Below, in pieces: positions 51,569 through 59,978 of a stretch of DNA of 64,000 nucleotides. Both the position numbers and the translations under genes were made by a program. The DNA comes from Brevibacillus_H ginsengisoli (GTDB taxonomy: Bacteria > Bacillota > Bacilli > Brevibacillales > Brevibacillaceae). Where the stretch lies: NCBI RefSeq assembly GCF_050113715.1, contig NZ_JBNJQR010000010.1:164271-228270 (forward strand), written 5' to 3'. The stretch's first letter is position 1. Every line of letters starts with the position of its first letter. The notes beneath the pieces were generated by a model that had not been told where the DNA came from, did not search any database, and saw nothing but the letters and a program-made list of their open reading frames with translations.

Positions 51569-51880
51569 ATGAGCAGTTTCGCCAGAACACCACAGCCGCC
51601 ATACTATGCGGTAATTTTCACGTCTTTGCGGACTGAAGCGGATAATGGATATGCGGAAATGGCGGAGAAAATGGTCAGGATGGCCTCCGAGCAACCAGGC
51701 TTCTTAGGAGTCGAAAGCGTACGGGATGACTCGGGATTCGGAATCACGGTATCCTATTGGGAATCAGAAGAGGCGATACGTAACTGGAAAGCCAACACAG
51801 AACATCGGATTGCGCAGGCCAAAGGCAAATCAGAATGGTATGAGCAATTTATGACGAGAGTTGCAAAGGTTGAACGGTAA
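51569..51880 (+). CDS. Antibiotic-biosynthesis-monooxygenase (ABM)-fold protein
   Basis: Start at ATG 51569 behind CAGAGGGGG; the open frame to 51479 has no ribosome site. 103 residues: YAVIFTSLRTEADNGYAEMAEKMVRMASEQPGFLGVESVRDDSGFGITVSYWESEEAIRNWK is the dimeric ferredoxin-like ABM pattern of the YqjZ type. Such proteins include haem-degrading and quinone monooxygenases; activity not assignable. Confidence 0.85.
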   Translation: MSSFARTPQPPYYAVIFTSLRTEADNGYAEMAEKMVRMASEQPGFLGVESVRDDSGFGITVSYWESEEAIRNWKANTEHRIAQAKGKSEWYEQFMTRVAKVER

Positions 51881-51907
51881 ACGAGATAAGACTTCGTTCC
51901 TGTACTA

Positions 51908-51939
51908 AAAATCCGACTCCCTAAACGGAGCCGGATTTT
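51908..51939. terminator. Bidirectional terminator, possible decayed repeat
   Basis: AAAATCCG-ACTCC pairs with GGAG-CCGGATTTT around CTAAAC. It and the preceding AAGACTTCGTTCC (51888-51900) resemble pieces of the dispersed palindromic repeat (CGACTCCCT, ACGGAGC, AAGACTTCGT). Confidence 0.8.
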
Positions 51940-53114
51940 GCTTTTGTCGGAATGGGGGACAGAGAAGAGGAGGCCAGAATTCCGCTTTTGACAAACAAAA
52001 GCAACGAGAAAAAGAAACAGGCTGCAGTAAAAAGACTGATCGAATGAAACCCTGAGAATTTTGCGTACAAGATTCCAGCCAAAGCGGATCCTACCGTTGT
52101 CCCAGCGTACATGATGGAGTTGGAAAGACTGGCTATCGTCCCTCGTGAAGCTGGATCAATCGCCTGCAAACCGCTCATCATAATGGGAAAAAGCAGGCCT
52201 CCAGAGAAAAAAGCAAGGAAAAACAGCCCTTGTACAGTTAATAGATGAGCAGATAACGGAAGCGTCAGATAAACAACGACCAGCATGCCTACTGACAGGA
52301 CAAAGGTTCGAAAACGCCCCAATTGTTGAACGATATACCCTCCCGTCAAGCTTCCAACCAAATTACCGGTACCGAGTAAAATCATGACACCACCAATCCC
52401 GGCAAGACTGAGTGAGAAGTAGTCAGCCAGAAATGTGCCAATAAAGGTGAACGCCGAGAAATTCCCGATCTGAAACAAGAAGTACCCGAGAAAGGCCTGT
52501 TTGGAGCTGGACATGAACAGAATCTGGCGATATCTGGCCACAATCGACAGTTGATGGGCTCCGGTTTGGGCTGGCATTGTCGGAATCCATTTATGTATGA
52601 AAAAGAGCAGCAATACACTAAGTCCGCCCACCAAATAAAACGGAACCGACCAGTCGAGCGTCCCCACAAGGCTGCCCAACGGAACCCCAAGCAATTGCGC
52701 GACAGAAAGTCCTGCGGTCACAATCCCCATTGCCTTAATAATTCTTTCTTGTGGAACAAGGAAGGGGATCGCTGCCCAGATTTGTGGAGACACAATGGCC
52801 GCACTGATCCCGGCGAGCAACCGGAATACGATCATCGAGGCAAATCCTGTGGCTAAACCGCATAAAGCAGTGGATATAGCGAATGCGAGAAAGCCAACGA
52901 TCATCACCGATTTTCGATTCAAGCGGTCAGAAATCGGCCCGACGACCAAAGCGAACAGCGCGTATCCAAGGGCATAAGCCCCGACCATCCAGCCGGAAAT
53001 CTCCTTGGGAACCTGAAATTGCTGTTGAAGCGTAGGGAGAAGCGGAGAAAGCAGGAAGGTATCGGTTCCAATGAAAAAAATCATCAAGAATAAAATCAAT
53101 AACGGTCTGGACAT
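51921..53114 (-). CDS. MFS transporter (DHA1-like)
   Basis: 397 residues, 12 membrane helices. The loop 2-3 motif is GPISDRLNRKSVMIVGFLAF, the MFS motif A, around residues 59-78. Motif C-like GISAAIVSPQIWAAIPFLV is present. The family is that of arabinose/multidrug efflux proteins of the DHA1 type. An ArsR-type regulator gene lies 92 bases upstream on the same strand, so regulated drug or metabolite export is likely. Confidence 0.88.
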   Translation of the reverse strand: MSRPLLILFLMIFFIGTDTFLLSPLLPTLQQQFQVPKEISGWMVGAYALGYALFALVVGPISDRLNRKSVMIVGFLAFAISTALCGLATGFASMIVFRLLAGISAAIVSPQIWAAIPFLVPQERIIKAMGIVTAGLSVAQLLGVPLGSLVGTLDWSVPFYLVGGLSVLLLFFIHKWIPTMPAQTGAHQLSIVARYRQILFMSSSKQAFLGYFLFQIGNFSAFTFIGTFLADYFSLSLAGIGGVMILLGTGNLVGSLTGGYIVQQLGRFRTFVLSVGMLVVVYLTLPLSAHLLTVQGLFFLAFFSGGLLFPIMMSGLQAIDPASRGTIASLSNSIMYAGTTVGSALAGILYAKFSGFHSISLFTAACFFFSLLLFVKSGILASSSLSPIPTKAKSGSV

Positions 53115-53205
53115 CAGTTCTTAACACCTCATCTGGATTTATTTTTAAAGTTCATTAGTTAAACAACTTTTGAAATATAGTCTAAAAAAAGAGGATCCGG
53201 GATGA

Positions 53206-53496
53206 TTAAAGCGTATCCAGAAATCCTGGCAAATAACGATCAAATGTCTCTTGATCAATTTTCATGAACCTCATTTGAGAATCCCTTCGCACCTTAATCA
53301 AGCCGGCTTCACGAAGCGTGCGAAAGTGATAAGAGGCATTCGATTTGGAGGATTCGCATTGTTCACCTACCTCTCCACAGTTCATTTCTTGTTTGTTTTG
53401 GTGCAACGTCCTGATGATTTCGATCCTGGTTGGGTCCGCAAGCGCTTTGAAAATCTTGACTCGTTGTTCGTCGGCAGTTTGTTGTTCAATATTCAT
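53206..53496 (-). CDS. ArsR-family winged-helix regulator
   Basis: 96 residues with KIFKALADPTRIEIIRTLHQNKQEMNCGEVGEQ and the recognition helix region SKSNASYHFRTLREAGLIKVRRDSQMRFMKI. One cysteine (NCGE) and another (QCES) might sense metal or thiol stress, but the canonical ELCVCDL metal site is absent. It likely represses the MFS gene downstream, in an operon or adjacent unit. Confidence 0.87.
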   Translation of the reverse strand: MNIEQQTADEQRVKIFKALADPTRIEIIRTLHQNKQEMNCGEVGEQCESSKSNASYHFRTLREAGLIKVRRDSQMRFMKIDQETFDRYLPGFLDTL

Positions 53497-53616
53497 AGAA
53501 CTACTTTATAATAAGCTATCCAATTTTTCAACTGCATTCTGGCGAAAAGACAGGATGCACCTACCCGCATCATCACGCCTAACCCCGGTGGATCCAGTAA
53601 GCAATCCCCCAAAGAA

Positions 53617-53651
53617 AAAGAACCGCTGAGCATAATCTCAACGGTTCTTTT
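53617..53651 (-). terminator. Terminator after the subtilase gene
   Basis: AAAGAACCG plus TGAG pairs with CTCA plus CGGTTCTTT, one mismatch, CATAAT loop; A-run on plus = U-run on minus. Confidence 0.82.
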
Positions 53652-53664
53652 ACACGAACTCCTC

Positions 53665-55107
53665 TTATTTTAACGCGTTGTAAGCGTTGGCTTCACCAGA
53701 ACCGAAATACTGATCGGTTCCTTTTTTGCCTAAATCAATCGCAGTCTTTTTGATAAGTGCTGTTACCTGTGCTGGATTAAGGGAAGGATTCTGCGCTTTG
53801 ATCACACCAGCGATCCCTGCAACCTTCGGAGAGGCCATGGATGTACCATGCAAGAGGGCATAGCCGTGCAGATTAGATGTGAAATAGGAAGGCAGGTAAG
53901 TTGGCCAAGTGCTAAGTGTACGGTAATGGAAATCGCGTTGCATCAGATCTCTTGTCTGTGCGTAAACTGGGCCGTTATCGCCGCCAGGAGCCGCTACATC
54001 AATGCTCTTAGTGCCGTAGTTGGAATAGAAAGCAATCTCATCTTTGGACCACTTGTTGGAAGAGGAGACGGTGATAACGCCTGGGATTTGTCCTGGAACC
54101 TCCATGGCGGCACCTTTGTAGTCCACACCGTATTCATTGCGCATGTAGTCGGCGATTTCTGTTGGGTTGTTCAAATTAAGGGATTCGTTACCAGCCGCGA
54201 CGACGACAGTTACATTATTTTTCACCGCGTATTGGATCGCCCGTTTCCAAAGCAAAACGTCAGCGATATCATTATAGGAACCGCCTTGGAAGTTGTAGCG
54301 AGCGATCGCATCGAAACCGCCGATGGACATGTTGATGACATCAACGTGATCATTCGTAGCTTGAACAACCGCGTCAACAATCCAAGCGGTTGGAGCATTG
54401 CCGTTTTCAGGGAACACGCGATAAGAGCGAATGCCGAGGTTAGGACCTACACCCTTCACTTTGCCATTCCCTGCAATGGAGCCAGCTACATGTGTTCCAT
54501 GTCCATCGCGGTCGAGGACATCGTTAGGATCTCCTGTTTCGGAATCATCCACACCTGCTGGAACGAAGTTTTGGCCACCGAGGAAATTTCCTTTCAAGTC
54601 AGGATGGTTGAAGTCAATTCCAGAATCGATGACGCCAACAACCGCTTTATGTTTACCGTCATCCGTTCCGCCAGACTCAATATCGTATGATTTTCCTTCA
54701 TTGGTAAGGCGTTGCATGTCCCACTGATAATCCCAGTAGCTATCTGTATCTTCTGGTTGCGGAATGTCGGTTACAGGTTGGCCATCTGCGGCTTGTTGGT
54801 CGATTTTCTTGTAGTCCAGCTTGTGCACGAATTCTGCGTTGGCAGCCGTTACCCCAGAGGATTTCTTAAGATTCTTTAAGAAAGATGGATCGCTTGTTTC
54901 AACTTCTACGCCGCCAATTTCCGGAATCGCACGCAGAACCTTTCCGCCCGCTTTCTTAATTTGCGATTCATAGTCACTTGGAAGGTTCTTTTGAAAAGCA
55001 AGCAGGTACTGACTCTTTGAAGCCCCGGCGTAAGATGGATTGACACCGACAAAAAGACTGGTCGTTAACAATGCGGTTAAAGCAGTAAATCCAAGAATCC
55101 GTTTCAT
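53665..55107 (-). CDS. Secreted subtilisin-like serine protease (S8)
   Basis: 480 residues. Signal peptide (1-27); an I9-type propeptide (about 32-100, YLLAFQKNLPSDYESQIKKAGGKVLRAIPEIGGV); catalytic Asp in VVGVIDSGIDFNHPDL; His in DRDGHGTHVAGSIAGNG; oxyanion Asn in VVVAAGNES; Ser in LHGTSMASPKVAGIAG. Compared with subtilisin BPN' the catalytic domain has inserts (about residues 215-250 and 390-410), like the high-molecular-weight group. Extracellular protein degradation is the expected role. Confidence 0.95.
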   Translation of the reverse strand: MKRILGFTALTALLTTSLFVGVNPSYAGASKSQYLLAFQKNLPSDYESQIKKAGGKVLRAIPEIGGVEVETSDPSFLKNLKKSSGVTAANAEFVHKLDYKKIDQQAADGQPVTDIPQPEDTDSYWDYQWDMQRLTNEGKSYDIESGGTDDGKHKAVVGVIDSGIDFNHPDLKGNFLGGQNFVPAGVDDSETGDPNDVLDRDGHGTHVAGSIAGNGKVKGVGPNLGIRSYRVFPENGNAPTAWIVDAVVQATNDHVDVINMSIGGFDAIARYNFQGGSYNDIADVLLWKRAIQYAVKNNVTVVVAAGNESLNLNNPTEIADYMRNEYGVDYKGAAMEVPGQIPGVITVSSSNKWSKDEIAFYSNYGTKSIDVAAPGGDNGPVYAQTRDLMQRDFHYRTLSTWPTYLPSYFTSNLHGYALLHGTSMASPKVAGIAGVIKAQNPSLNPAQVTALIKKTAIDLGKKGTDQYFGSGEANAYNALK

Positions 55108-55324
55108 AACGTATATATTCCCCCTTTACAAAGATTAGGGAATGAATTCTTGGATTTGGAAGTAAATTCCTTGGAAGAATATTGTCGAGCTAATTTTTTT
55201 TATCGTCATCTGTTCCCAGGATTTTTATGAAGTGGTCTAAATTGAAATTTCTGGTGTGATTCTGTCGAATGTTGTCGACTATATAAGATTGTAAATTATA
55301 GTAATATTTTCTAAAATTCAATAG

Positions 55325-55344
55325 GATGAAGAACTGGTTGCGCA
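55325..55344 (+). repeat. 20-base duplicate of the start of the gene at 4494
   Basis: GATGAAGAACTGGTTGCGCA occurs here and at 4493-4512, where it is the last base before and the first 19 bases of a secreted-protein gene (MKNWLR...). Here the frame ends after 14 codons. It lies about 50 bases before the htrA-like start. The gene-free gap 55108-55394 otherwise holds the divergent promoters of the subtilase and htrA-like genes. Confidence 0.8.
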
Positions 55345-55394
55345 ATAAACTTTTTCTTCAATCAATTTGAAAAAAGATAGAAAGAAGGAATTGA

Positions 55395-56417
55395 ATGGTG
55401 GGAGAGAAAAACCGAGGATTGTTACGATTTTTTTTCATTGTCATGGCACTTATTATTATCCAGCCAAGCGGAGCTTTCGGAGCCGTTAAGGTAGTCAACC
55501 CAACTGTGTATACCGTTCCTGAGGTCATTAAGAAGATTTCTCCAGCTGTTGTTGGGATTATTGGCAAACCGGATGAAGGAAACCTTCCACAAAAAAACGA
55601 TCGTTTTAATCTTATGCATGGAACCGGACTCATAATTAAACCAGATGGATGGATCGTGACGAACGCACACGTTGTAAAAGAGATGAAACAAATTATTGTC
55701 GTAACGGCAAATGGGGTGCAGTACCCGGGAAAGGCGACTCATATTGATGAAGAGAGCGACCTTGCTTTAGTCAAAATAAATGCCAAGGCTCTTCCGACCG
55801 CAACGATTGCGTCCAAACCGGATCTCCAAGTGGGAGAGACGGTAGTAGCGATCGGTACTCCGATTTCGTTCACACTTCGGAATTCGGCGACCGTAGGGGT
55901 AATCAGTGGAGTAGATCGTTCAGTTAATTCTACCTATCGTTTACTGCAAACGGACGCCTCCATAAATCCAGGAAACAGCGGGGGGCCACTTGTCAATTTG
56001 AAGGGGGAAGTCATCGGAATTAATTCGATGAAATTTGTCTCTCTTGGAATTGATAACCTAAGCTTCGCTATTCCAGCCGATACCGTTCAGTATGTTTTAA
56101 AACATTTTTTTACATATGGAAAAGTAAAACGAGCCTACTTAGGTGCTGAATTGGAAGAAAGTTGGGCTGCAGTTGTTGGTTTGCCAAGTAACGAACCGCT
56201 AACCGTTATTTCAGTTGATCCTAATTCGCCTGCGGAAAAAGCGGGAATAAAGCCGGGAGACTCGATTTACTCAGTGGATAAAATTAACGTGAATACGATT
56301 GTTGATTTTAACGAGCAAATAAAGAATTATCTTCCAGGGCAAAAGGCAGTGTTGATGCTTCAGTCCGGTGGGGATCTTATCCAGCGAAGCGTGACTTTCG
56401 GAGAGTATATCAAATAG
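55395..56417 (+). CDS. HtrA/DegP-like S1C serine protease with PDZ domain
   Basis: 340 residues. N-terminal signal/anchor (about 8-28). Trypsin-like triad: His in VTNAHVVKEM, Asp in EESDLALVKI, Ser in PGNSGGPLV. The C-terminal PDZ domain (about 250-335) has VISVDPNSPAEKAGIKPGDSIYSVDKINV. HtrA proteins degrade or refold misfolded exported proteins. The ATG is preceded by GAAAGAAGG. 16 bases before the next gene, likely an operon. Confidence 0.92.
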   Translation: MVGEKNRGLLRFFFIVMALIIIQPSGAFGAVKVVNPTVYTVPEVIKKISPAVVGIIGKPDEGNLPQKNDRFNLMHGTGLIIKPDGWIVTNAHVVKEMKQIIVVTANGVQYPGKATHIDEESDLALVKINAKALPTATIASKPDLQVGETVVAIGTPISFTLRNSATVGVISGVDRSVNSTYRLLQTDASINPGNSGGPLVNLKGEVIGINSMKFVSLGIDNLSFAIPADTVQYVLKHFFTYGKVKRAYLGAELEESWAAVVGLPSNEPLTVISVDPNSPAEKAGIKPGDSIYSVDKINVNTIVDFNEQIKNYLPGQKAVLMLQSGGDLIQRSVTFGEYIK

Positions 56418-56433
56418 ATAGGGGAGTAAATTC

Positions 56434-58332
56434 ATGAAGAAGTTGGTTAGTTTTCTGATAGTTATGCTCCTAGCAGTTTCTTTGAATGCTAGTGCTATTT
56501 TTGCAGATTCCAATTCTCAGGTGGTCATTAAGTTAAAGGTTGGCAGCAGTGATGTTTCGATCAATGGCGCGCCAGCCACAATTGAAAAGCCGTATCTGTT
56601 GAATAACATGACAATGGTTCCTTTGAGTGTGGTGACCAAAGCGTTTGAGGCATCCTTATCATTTGACTCAAAAACCCAGACAGTTGGTCTCATCTACGGC
56701 AATAAATCCATCCAGTTTAAAGCTGGAAGCAACAAAGCCAAGGTAAATGGCAAAGAAGTGTTATTACCCGTTTCCCCACAATTAAAAAACAATACGATGA
56801 TGGTGCCGCTTAAATTTGTCGCGGATTCATTAGGCGCTTCGATTGCTTATGACAAGAAAACCGGGGACATCGTGATCACAGGGACGAGCGGAACCCAATC
56901 CATTCCGGCTAACTCCTTCAATGAAGATACGGGTAAAACCAAAATTGGTGATAGCTATAACAGCTGGTCAATGAAATATCCATCCGGTCTAGTGAAGGAG
57001 GATCAGAGCTTCAAGGGCAATTGGGTGAGCTTCAAAGACGCGAAAAATGAATATTCTCTGCGAATTTATGTTGAAGAGGATCAACCGGAAGGCTTCTCTA
57101 ATGATGGACTCGTGCAAAAATTGACGGAAGACTTAGAAGATACGATTTTGTCGAAGGGATTCGTCAAAGAAGGGAAATTGCAATACGCGAGAGCCATAAC
57201 CAAAGCGTATGATAATTCCATTACGGAACAAAGAGCCTATCAGCAAAAGGATAAAATTTATTACGTCATGCTTACTTTTGAAAAAGAAGAGCTCTATAAA
57301 AACCAATTGAAATATCGTGTCTTTAAGGATTTGTTGGATAGTTTTACTCCTTCTTTTGATCAGAACGACAAAACGATCAAAGATATATCAGGTGTCAAGG
57401 ATAATGTCCGTTCTTACCTGGATGAGAACTTTGGTGTATCCCTCAAGCTCCCGGCAAGCTGGGATAAAAATGATCGGGTAGACTATTTGTATTTTGGAAA
57501 TAAAGACCTTTCTGAAGTAGTAAAAATCAAGATTACATCCATTACTGAAAAAGATACGCTTGACAATTGGGTTGCCAGACATGAGCAGATGTATCGGGAT
57601 GAATTAACAGAAGGTTCGATAGAGGCTGACAAGGAGATTCAACAAACGACTGTGGCGGGCGTTCCAGCCAGAGAACGTAATTATAAGACGGCTTTTGGGG
57701 ACAAGTGGTATTTAGAGCATGATTTCTTTTTATTCAAAGGCAATTACAAATACTATGTTGAAGTTGGGTATATGAAGGATTCAGACGCCAAAGAAATAGA
57801 TGCACTTATTCGTTCCGTAAAAAATTCGCTTGTGATTGATCCGAGTAAGATGAATCCTTCCCTTGGCTTTATTCAAGATGAGGATATGATCGACAAATCC
57901 AAAACAATCACCATCAAGAATGAAAAATTCAACTACTCAATTGAAATTCCCGAGTATTGGAAGAAAGGTGATGCAGGCGTTGAGGGAGGTCTTTCCTATA
58001 GTTTTTTTGGTGGAGATTTTAACCTCGTCATCTTGCCAATGCCTCAAGACGTCGCATCTAAAGAATTTGAAAAGTATTTTGAACAAAAAAAACAACTTAA
58101 TGCCAATTTTCAAGTAACAGAGAGAACGACACTAAATAAATTTGGTGTGACCGTCAATAAGTATATGTACAAAATCGAAAGTAACGGCTTTAAATGGCAG
58201 ACGGTTTCCTACCTATTTAGTAAAGGCGAATTTACTTATGCGTTTGACATGTCAATGAAGGATGAAAATCGTTCCAAGGCTAATCTAGAAAGAATTGATA
58301 AGGCATTTGAATCCTTTAAGTTTTTAAAATAA
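56434..58332 (+). CDS. Secreted protein with copper-amine-oxidase-N (stalk) domain and PsbP-like repeats
   Basis: 632 residues. Signal peptide (1-24); a Cu_amine_oxidN1-type domain (about 28-152) with the pair NNMTMVPLSVVTKAFEASLSFD and NNTMMVPLKFVADSLGASI, a common cell-surface stalk fold. Then three similar blocks of about 150 residues (starting near 175, 325 and 490), each shaped like DUF1795/PsbP lipid-transfer-like domains. Evidence for duplication: WxKxD/WKKGDAGVEGG...F and NWVxxH-type repeats. No oxidase activity implied. Co-transcribed with the HtrA-like protease. Confidence 0.78.
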   Translation: MKKLVSFLIVMLLAVSLNASAIFADSNSQVVIKLKVGSSDVSINGAPATIEKPYLLNNMTMVPLSVVTKAFEASLSFDSKTQTVGLIYGNKSIQFKAGSNKAKVNGKEVLLPVSPQLKNNTMMVPLKFVADSLGASIAYDKKTGDIVITGTSGTQSIPANSFNEDTGKTKIGDSYNSWSMKYPSGLVKEDQSFKGNWVSFKDAKNEYSLRIYVEEDQPEGFSNDGLVQKLTEDLEDTILSKGFVKEGKLQYARAITKAYDNSITEQRAYQQKDKIYYVMLTFEKEELYKNQLKYRVFKDLLDSFTPSFDQNDKTIKDISGVKDNVRSYLDENFGVSLKLPASWDKNDRVDYLYFGNKDLSEVVKIKITSITEKDTLDNWVARHEQMYRDELTEGSIEADKEIQQTTVAGVPARERNYKTAFGDKWYLEHDFFLFKGNYKYYVEVGYMKDSDAKEIDALIRSVKNSLVIDPSKMNPSLGFIQDEDMIDKSKTITIKNEKFNYSIEIPEYWKKGDAGVEGGLSYSFFGGDFNLVILPMPQDVASKEFEKYFEQKKQLNANFQVTERTTLNKFGVTVNKYMYKIESNGFKWQTVSYLFSKGEFTYAFDMSMKDENRSKANLERIDKAFESFKFLK

Positions 58333-58423
58333 CGAAGCTACCAAGAAATACAATGATACTGTGTATGGTTCCTTCCCATTCTTCGCAGACTACCTCATAG
58401 CCTAGGGAAGGAGGCGTAAACGA

Positions 58424-58567
58424 ATGCATAAGCAAATCAAGGGCAAGGCGGACAAGTACAGTGCTCAACATGGTGGAGACGCCCATCACAGCGGCCAAAA
58501 TGCGAAGCAACAAAATACCTCCAAGCCAGTGCAAGGTTTTAGTCAAGCTCCCAAAGGTCTGCAATAA
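58424..58567 (+). CDS. 47-residue hydrophilic miniprotein
   Basis: ATG at 58424 with AAGGAGG upstream (10-base spacing). The peptide is all hydrophilic, rich in Gln, Lys, His, Gly and Ser (KGKADKYSAQHGGDAHHSG, ending APKGLQ). The composition resembles minor small acid-soluble spore proteins, but no SASP signature is present. It has its own terminator 10 bases after the stop, which supports a real gene. Confidence 0.6.
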   Translation: MHKQIKGKADKYSAQHGGDAHHSGQNAKQQNTSKPVQGFSQAPKGLQ

Positions 58568-58577
58568 AAGGTTTGGC

Positions 58578-58611
58578 AAAACTCCTGATTTTTCGAATCA
58601 GGAGTTTTTTT
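58578..58611 (+). terminator. Terminator after the 47-residue gene
   Basis: AAACTCCTGATT pairs with AATCAGGAGTTT around TTTCG; T-run follows. Confidence 0.92.
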
Positions 58612-58640
58612 CTATGGGAAACACTTATTTTTATATTTAC

Positions 58641-58669
58641 TTTACAAAAGTAAGTTACTTTGGTATGAT
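58641..58669 (+). promoter_or_regulatory. Pirin promoter with an embedded palindromic operator
   Basis: TTTACA (58641-58646), exactly 17 bases, TATGAT (58664-58669). The spacer contains AAAGTAAGTTACTTT (58647-58661), a 7-1-7 palindrome, of the type bound by HxlR- or MarR-like thiol/quinone sensors. Binding there would block RNA polymerase. Confidence 0.65.
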
Positions 58670-58745
58670 GTTCTTACAAACAAGCGCTTGTAGTGTCATG
58701 ATCCACAATGAGTTTCTAACCATTAAATTAACTGAGGTGAAAGAC

Positions 58746-59507
58746 ATGAACATTCAAGTATATACTCCCGATCAGCAAGCGGTAGGCGAATTTGACGGCG
58801 GCAAAATTACAGAACAAAAACCAATTGGATTTCCTGGTGAAGGATCGGCGGTGAAACGTTTGGGACCTTTGTTTTACTGGGCATGGATGAAATCTCCAGT
58901 AGAGGGGTACATTCCACCACACCCACACCAAGGATTTGAGATCATGACCTACATGGTATCGGGTAAAGCTGGACATGGCGATTCACTAGGCACAAGAAGT
59001 GTCGTAGAGGCTGGAGGAATCCAGTTGATGCAGACGGGATCAGGGGTGTATCACGAAGAACGAATTATCGGCCCAGATGCGGAAGGCTTCCAGATTTGGT
59101 TTGAACCATACTTGGAAAAGGCTTTTCATGAAGCACCTACGTATCGCCAGTTTGAGCATAACGAGTTTCCCATTGAAGAGAATGAAGGTCAACGCGTCAA
59201 AACTATCATTGGGGACGGCTCAGTGGTTGATATCGTGACAGACATCAAGATGTGGGACGTTTTCGTGAAGTCTGGTGGCAGCTACCAGTTTGAACTGCCT
59301 GAAGGATATGCGTTAGCAGTACTTGCTTTCCGTGGGGATGGGGAAGTCGAGGCTACTGCCTTTCACGATAAGGATTTTGTCGTGATCCAAAACGATGGTC
59401 AATCAACCCAAACCGTTCATTTTCAACCGAAAGACCACAATGAATTGCATCTGATGGTGATTCAAACACCAATTGCGGTTGACTATCCACTTTATCCGCA
59501 TCGCTGA
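58746..59507 (+). CDS. Pirin-family bicupin protein
   Basis: Start at ATG 58746 behind TGAGGTG; the long open frame to 58461 crosses a terminator and promoter. 253 residues. N-terminal cupin with metal-ligand pattern PPHPHQGFEIMTYMVSG and a Glu in GSGVYHEERI; a second cupin-like half has GSYQFELPEGYALAVLAFRG. Pirins bind Fe and act as quercetinase-type or redox-sensing proteins. The operator in its promoter fits induction by electrophiles. Confidence 0.92.
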   Translation: MNIQVYTPDQQAVGEFDGGKITEQKPIGFPGEGSAVKRLGPLFYWAWMKSPVEGYIPPHPHQGFEIMTYMVSGKAGHGDSLGTRSVVEAGGIQLMQTGSGVYHEERIIGPDAEGFQIWFEPYLEKAFHEAPTYRQFEHNEFPIEENEGQRVKTIIGDGSVVDIVTDIKMWDVFVKSGGSYQFELPEGYALAVLAFRGDGEVEATAFHDKDFVVIQNDGQSTQTVHFQPKDHNELHLMVIQTPIAVDYPLYPHR

Positions 59508-59532
59508 TAGGAACTGTATAGAGGGAAGAAAA

Positions 59533-59561
59533 AAGCCATGCAGGCAGCAGCTGCATGGCTT
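59533..59561 (-). terminator. Terminator overlapping the stop codon of the BH0509-like gene
   Basis: AAGCCATGCAG pairs with CTGCATGGCTT around GCAGCAG; on minus it is followed by a T-run. Confidence 0.85.
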
Positions 59562-59706
59562 AACATTTATACTCGAATTCACAGTATGTTTGATCGTAGT
59601 AATACTCCACGTCGTCATCTGTCATAAAGATGAACTTCTCGATCTCCCACCCCAAACGCTTCGCAATGTGCTCAATCATATTCTTGCGTTCCTGCCGTGA
59701 AATCAT
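59560..59706 (-). CDS. BH0509-like small protein (48 aa)
   Basis: Minus-strand ATG (complement 59704-59706) behind GAGGAGGAAG. Sequence pattern: ISRQERKNMIEHIAKRLGW, then MTDDDVEYYYDQTY. 'SRQERKNMIE' followed by 'MTDxEVExxYxxxY' matches the BH0509 family of short Bacillales proteins with unknown function. A minus-strand promoter is visible in the gap: TTAACA, 18 bases, TATAAT near 59775-59805. Confidence 0.68.
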   Translation of the reverse strand: MISRQERKNMIEHIAKRLGWEIEKFIFMTDDDVEYYYDQTYCEFEYKC

Positions 59707-59862
59707 GTCTCTTCCTCCTCTAACCGTATTTGCATCATCTGTTTTGATACAAATATCATTTTCTTAGTTGTATTATATAACAGTTCTATGTGGTTTGTTA
59801 ATGTTTTATACAGATTTTTCTGAAAAAAACTCTGTTATCGTTGTCCAGAATTTGTTTAACGA

Positions 59863-59905
59863 GTACCCACTTTTTCTGCATGAGGCAGAGAGGTGGGTAT
59901 TTTCA
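59863..59905 (+). terminator. Orphan plus-strand hairpin terminator
   Basis: TACCCAC (59864-59870) pairs with GTGGGTA (59893-59899), with an inner CTGC/GCAG pair, and TTTT after. No plus-strand gene ends here (pirin ended 355 bases before with another hairpin between), so it may end a short RNA or shield the gene at 59979. Confidence 0.5.
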
Positions 59906-59940
59906 CTATTATTTCAAGTGGATAATTCCTGTTTTTCGCA

Positions 59941-59961
59941 TATAATACAAACATACGTTCT
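59941..59961. promoter_or_regulatory. -10 element followed by a LexA-type box
   Basis: TATAAT (59941-59946) is followed directly by CAAACATACGTTCT (59948-59961). On minus this reads AGAACGTATGTTTG, matching the LexA core GAAC-RNRY-GTTY, with one mismatch at each outer base of the full consensus. Its place over the expected transcription start would allow SOS repression. Confidence 0.62.
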
Positions 59962-59978
59962 TATATGTGGTGATGACA

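Noticed and set aside
53848..54690. 280-codon plus-strand frame inside the subtilase gene
   Set aside because: Antisense to catalytic motifs of a clear S8 protease; no start signal or domain.
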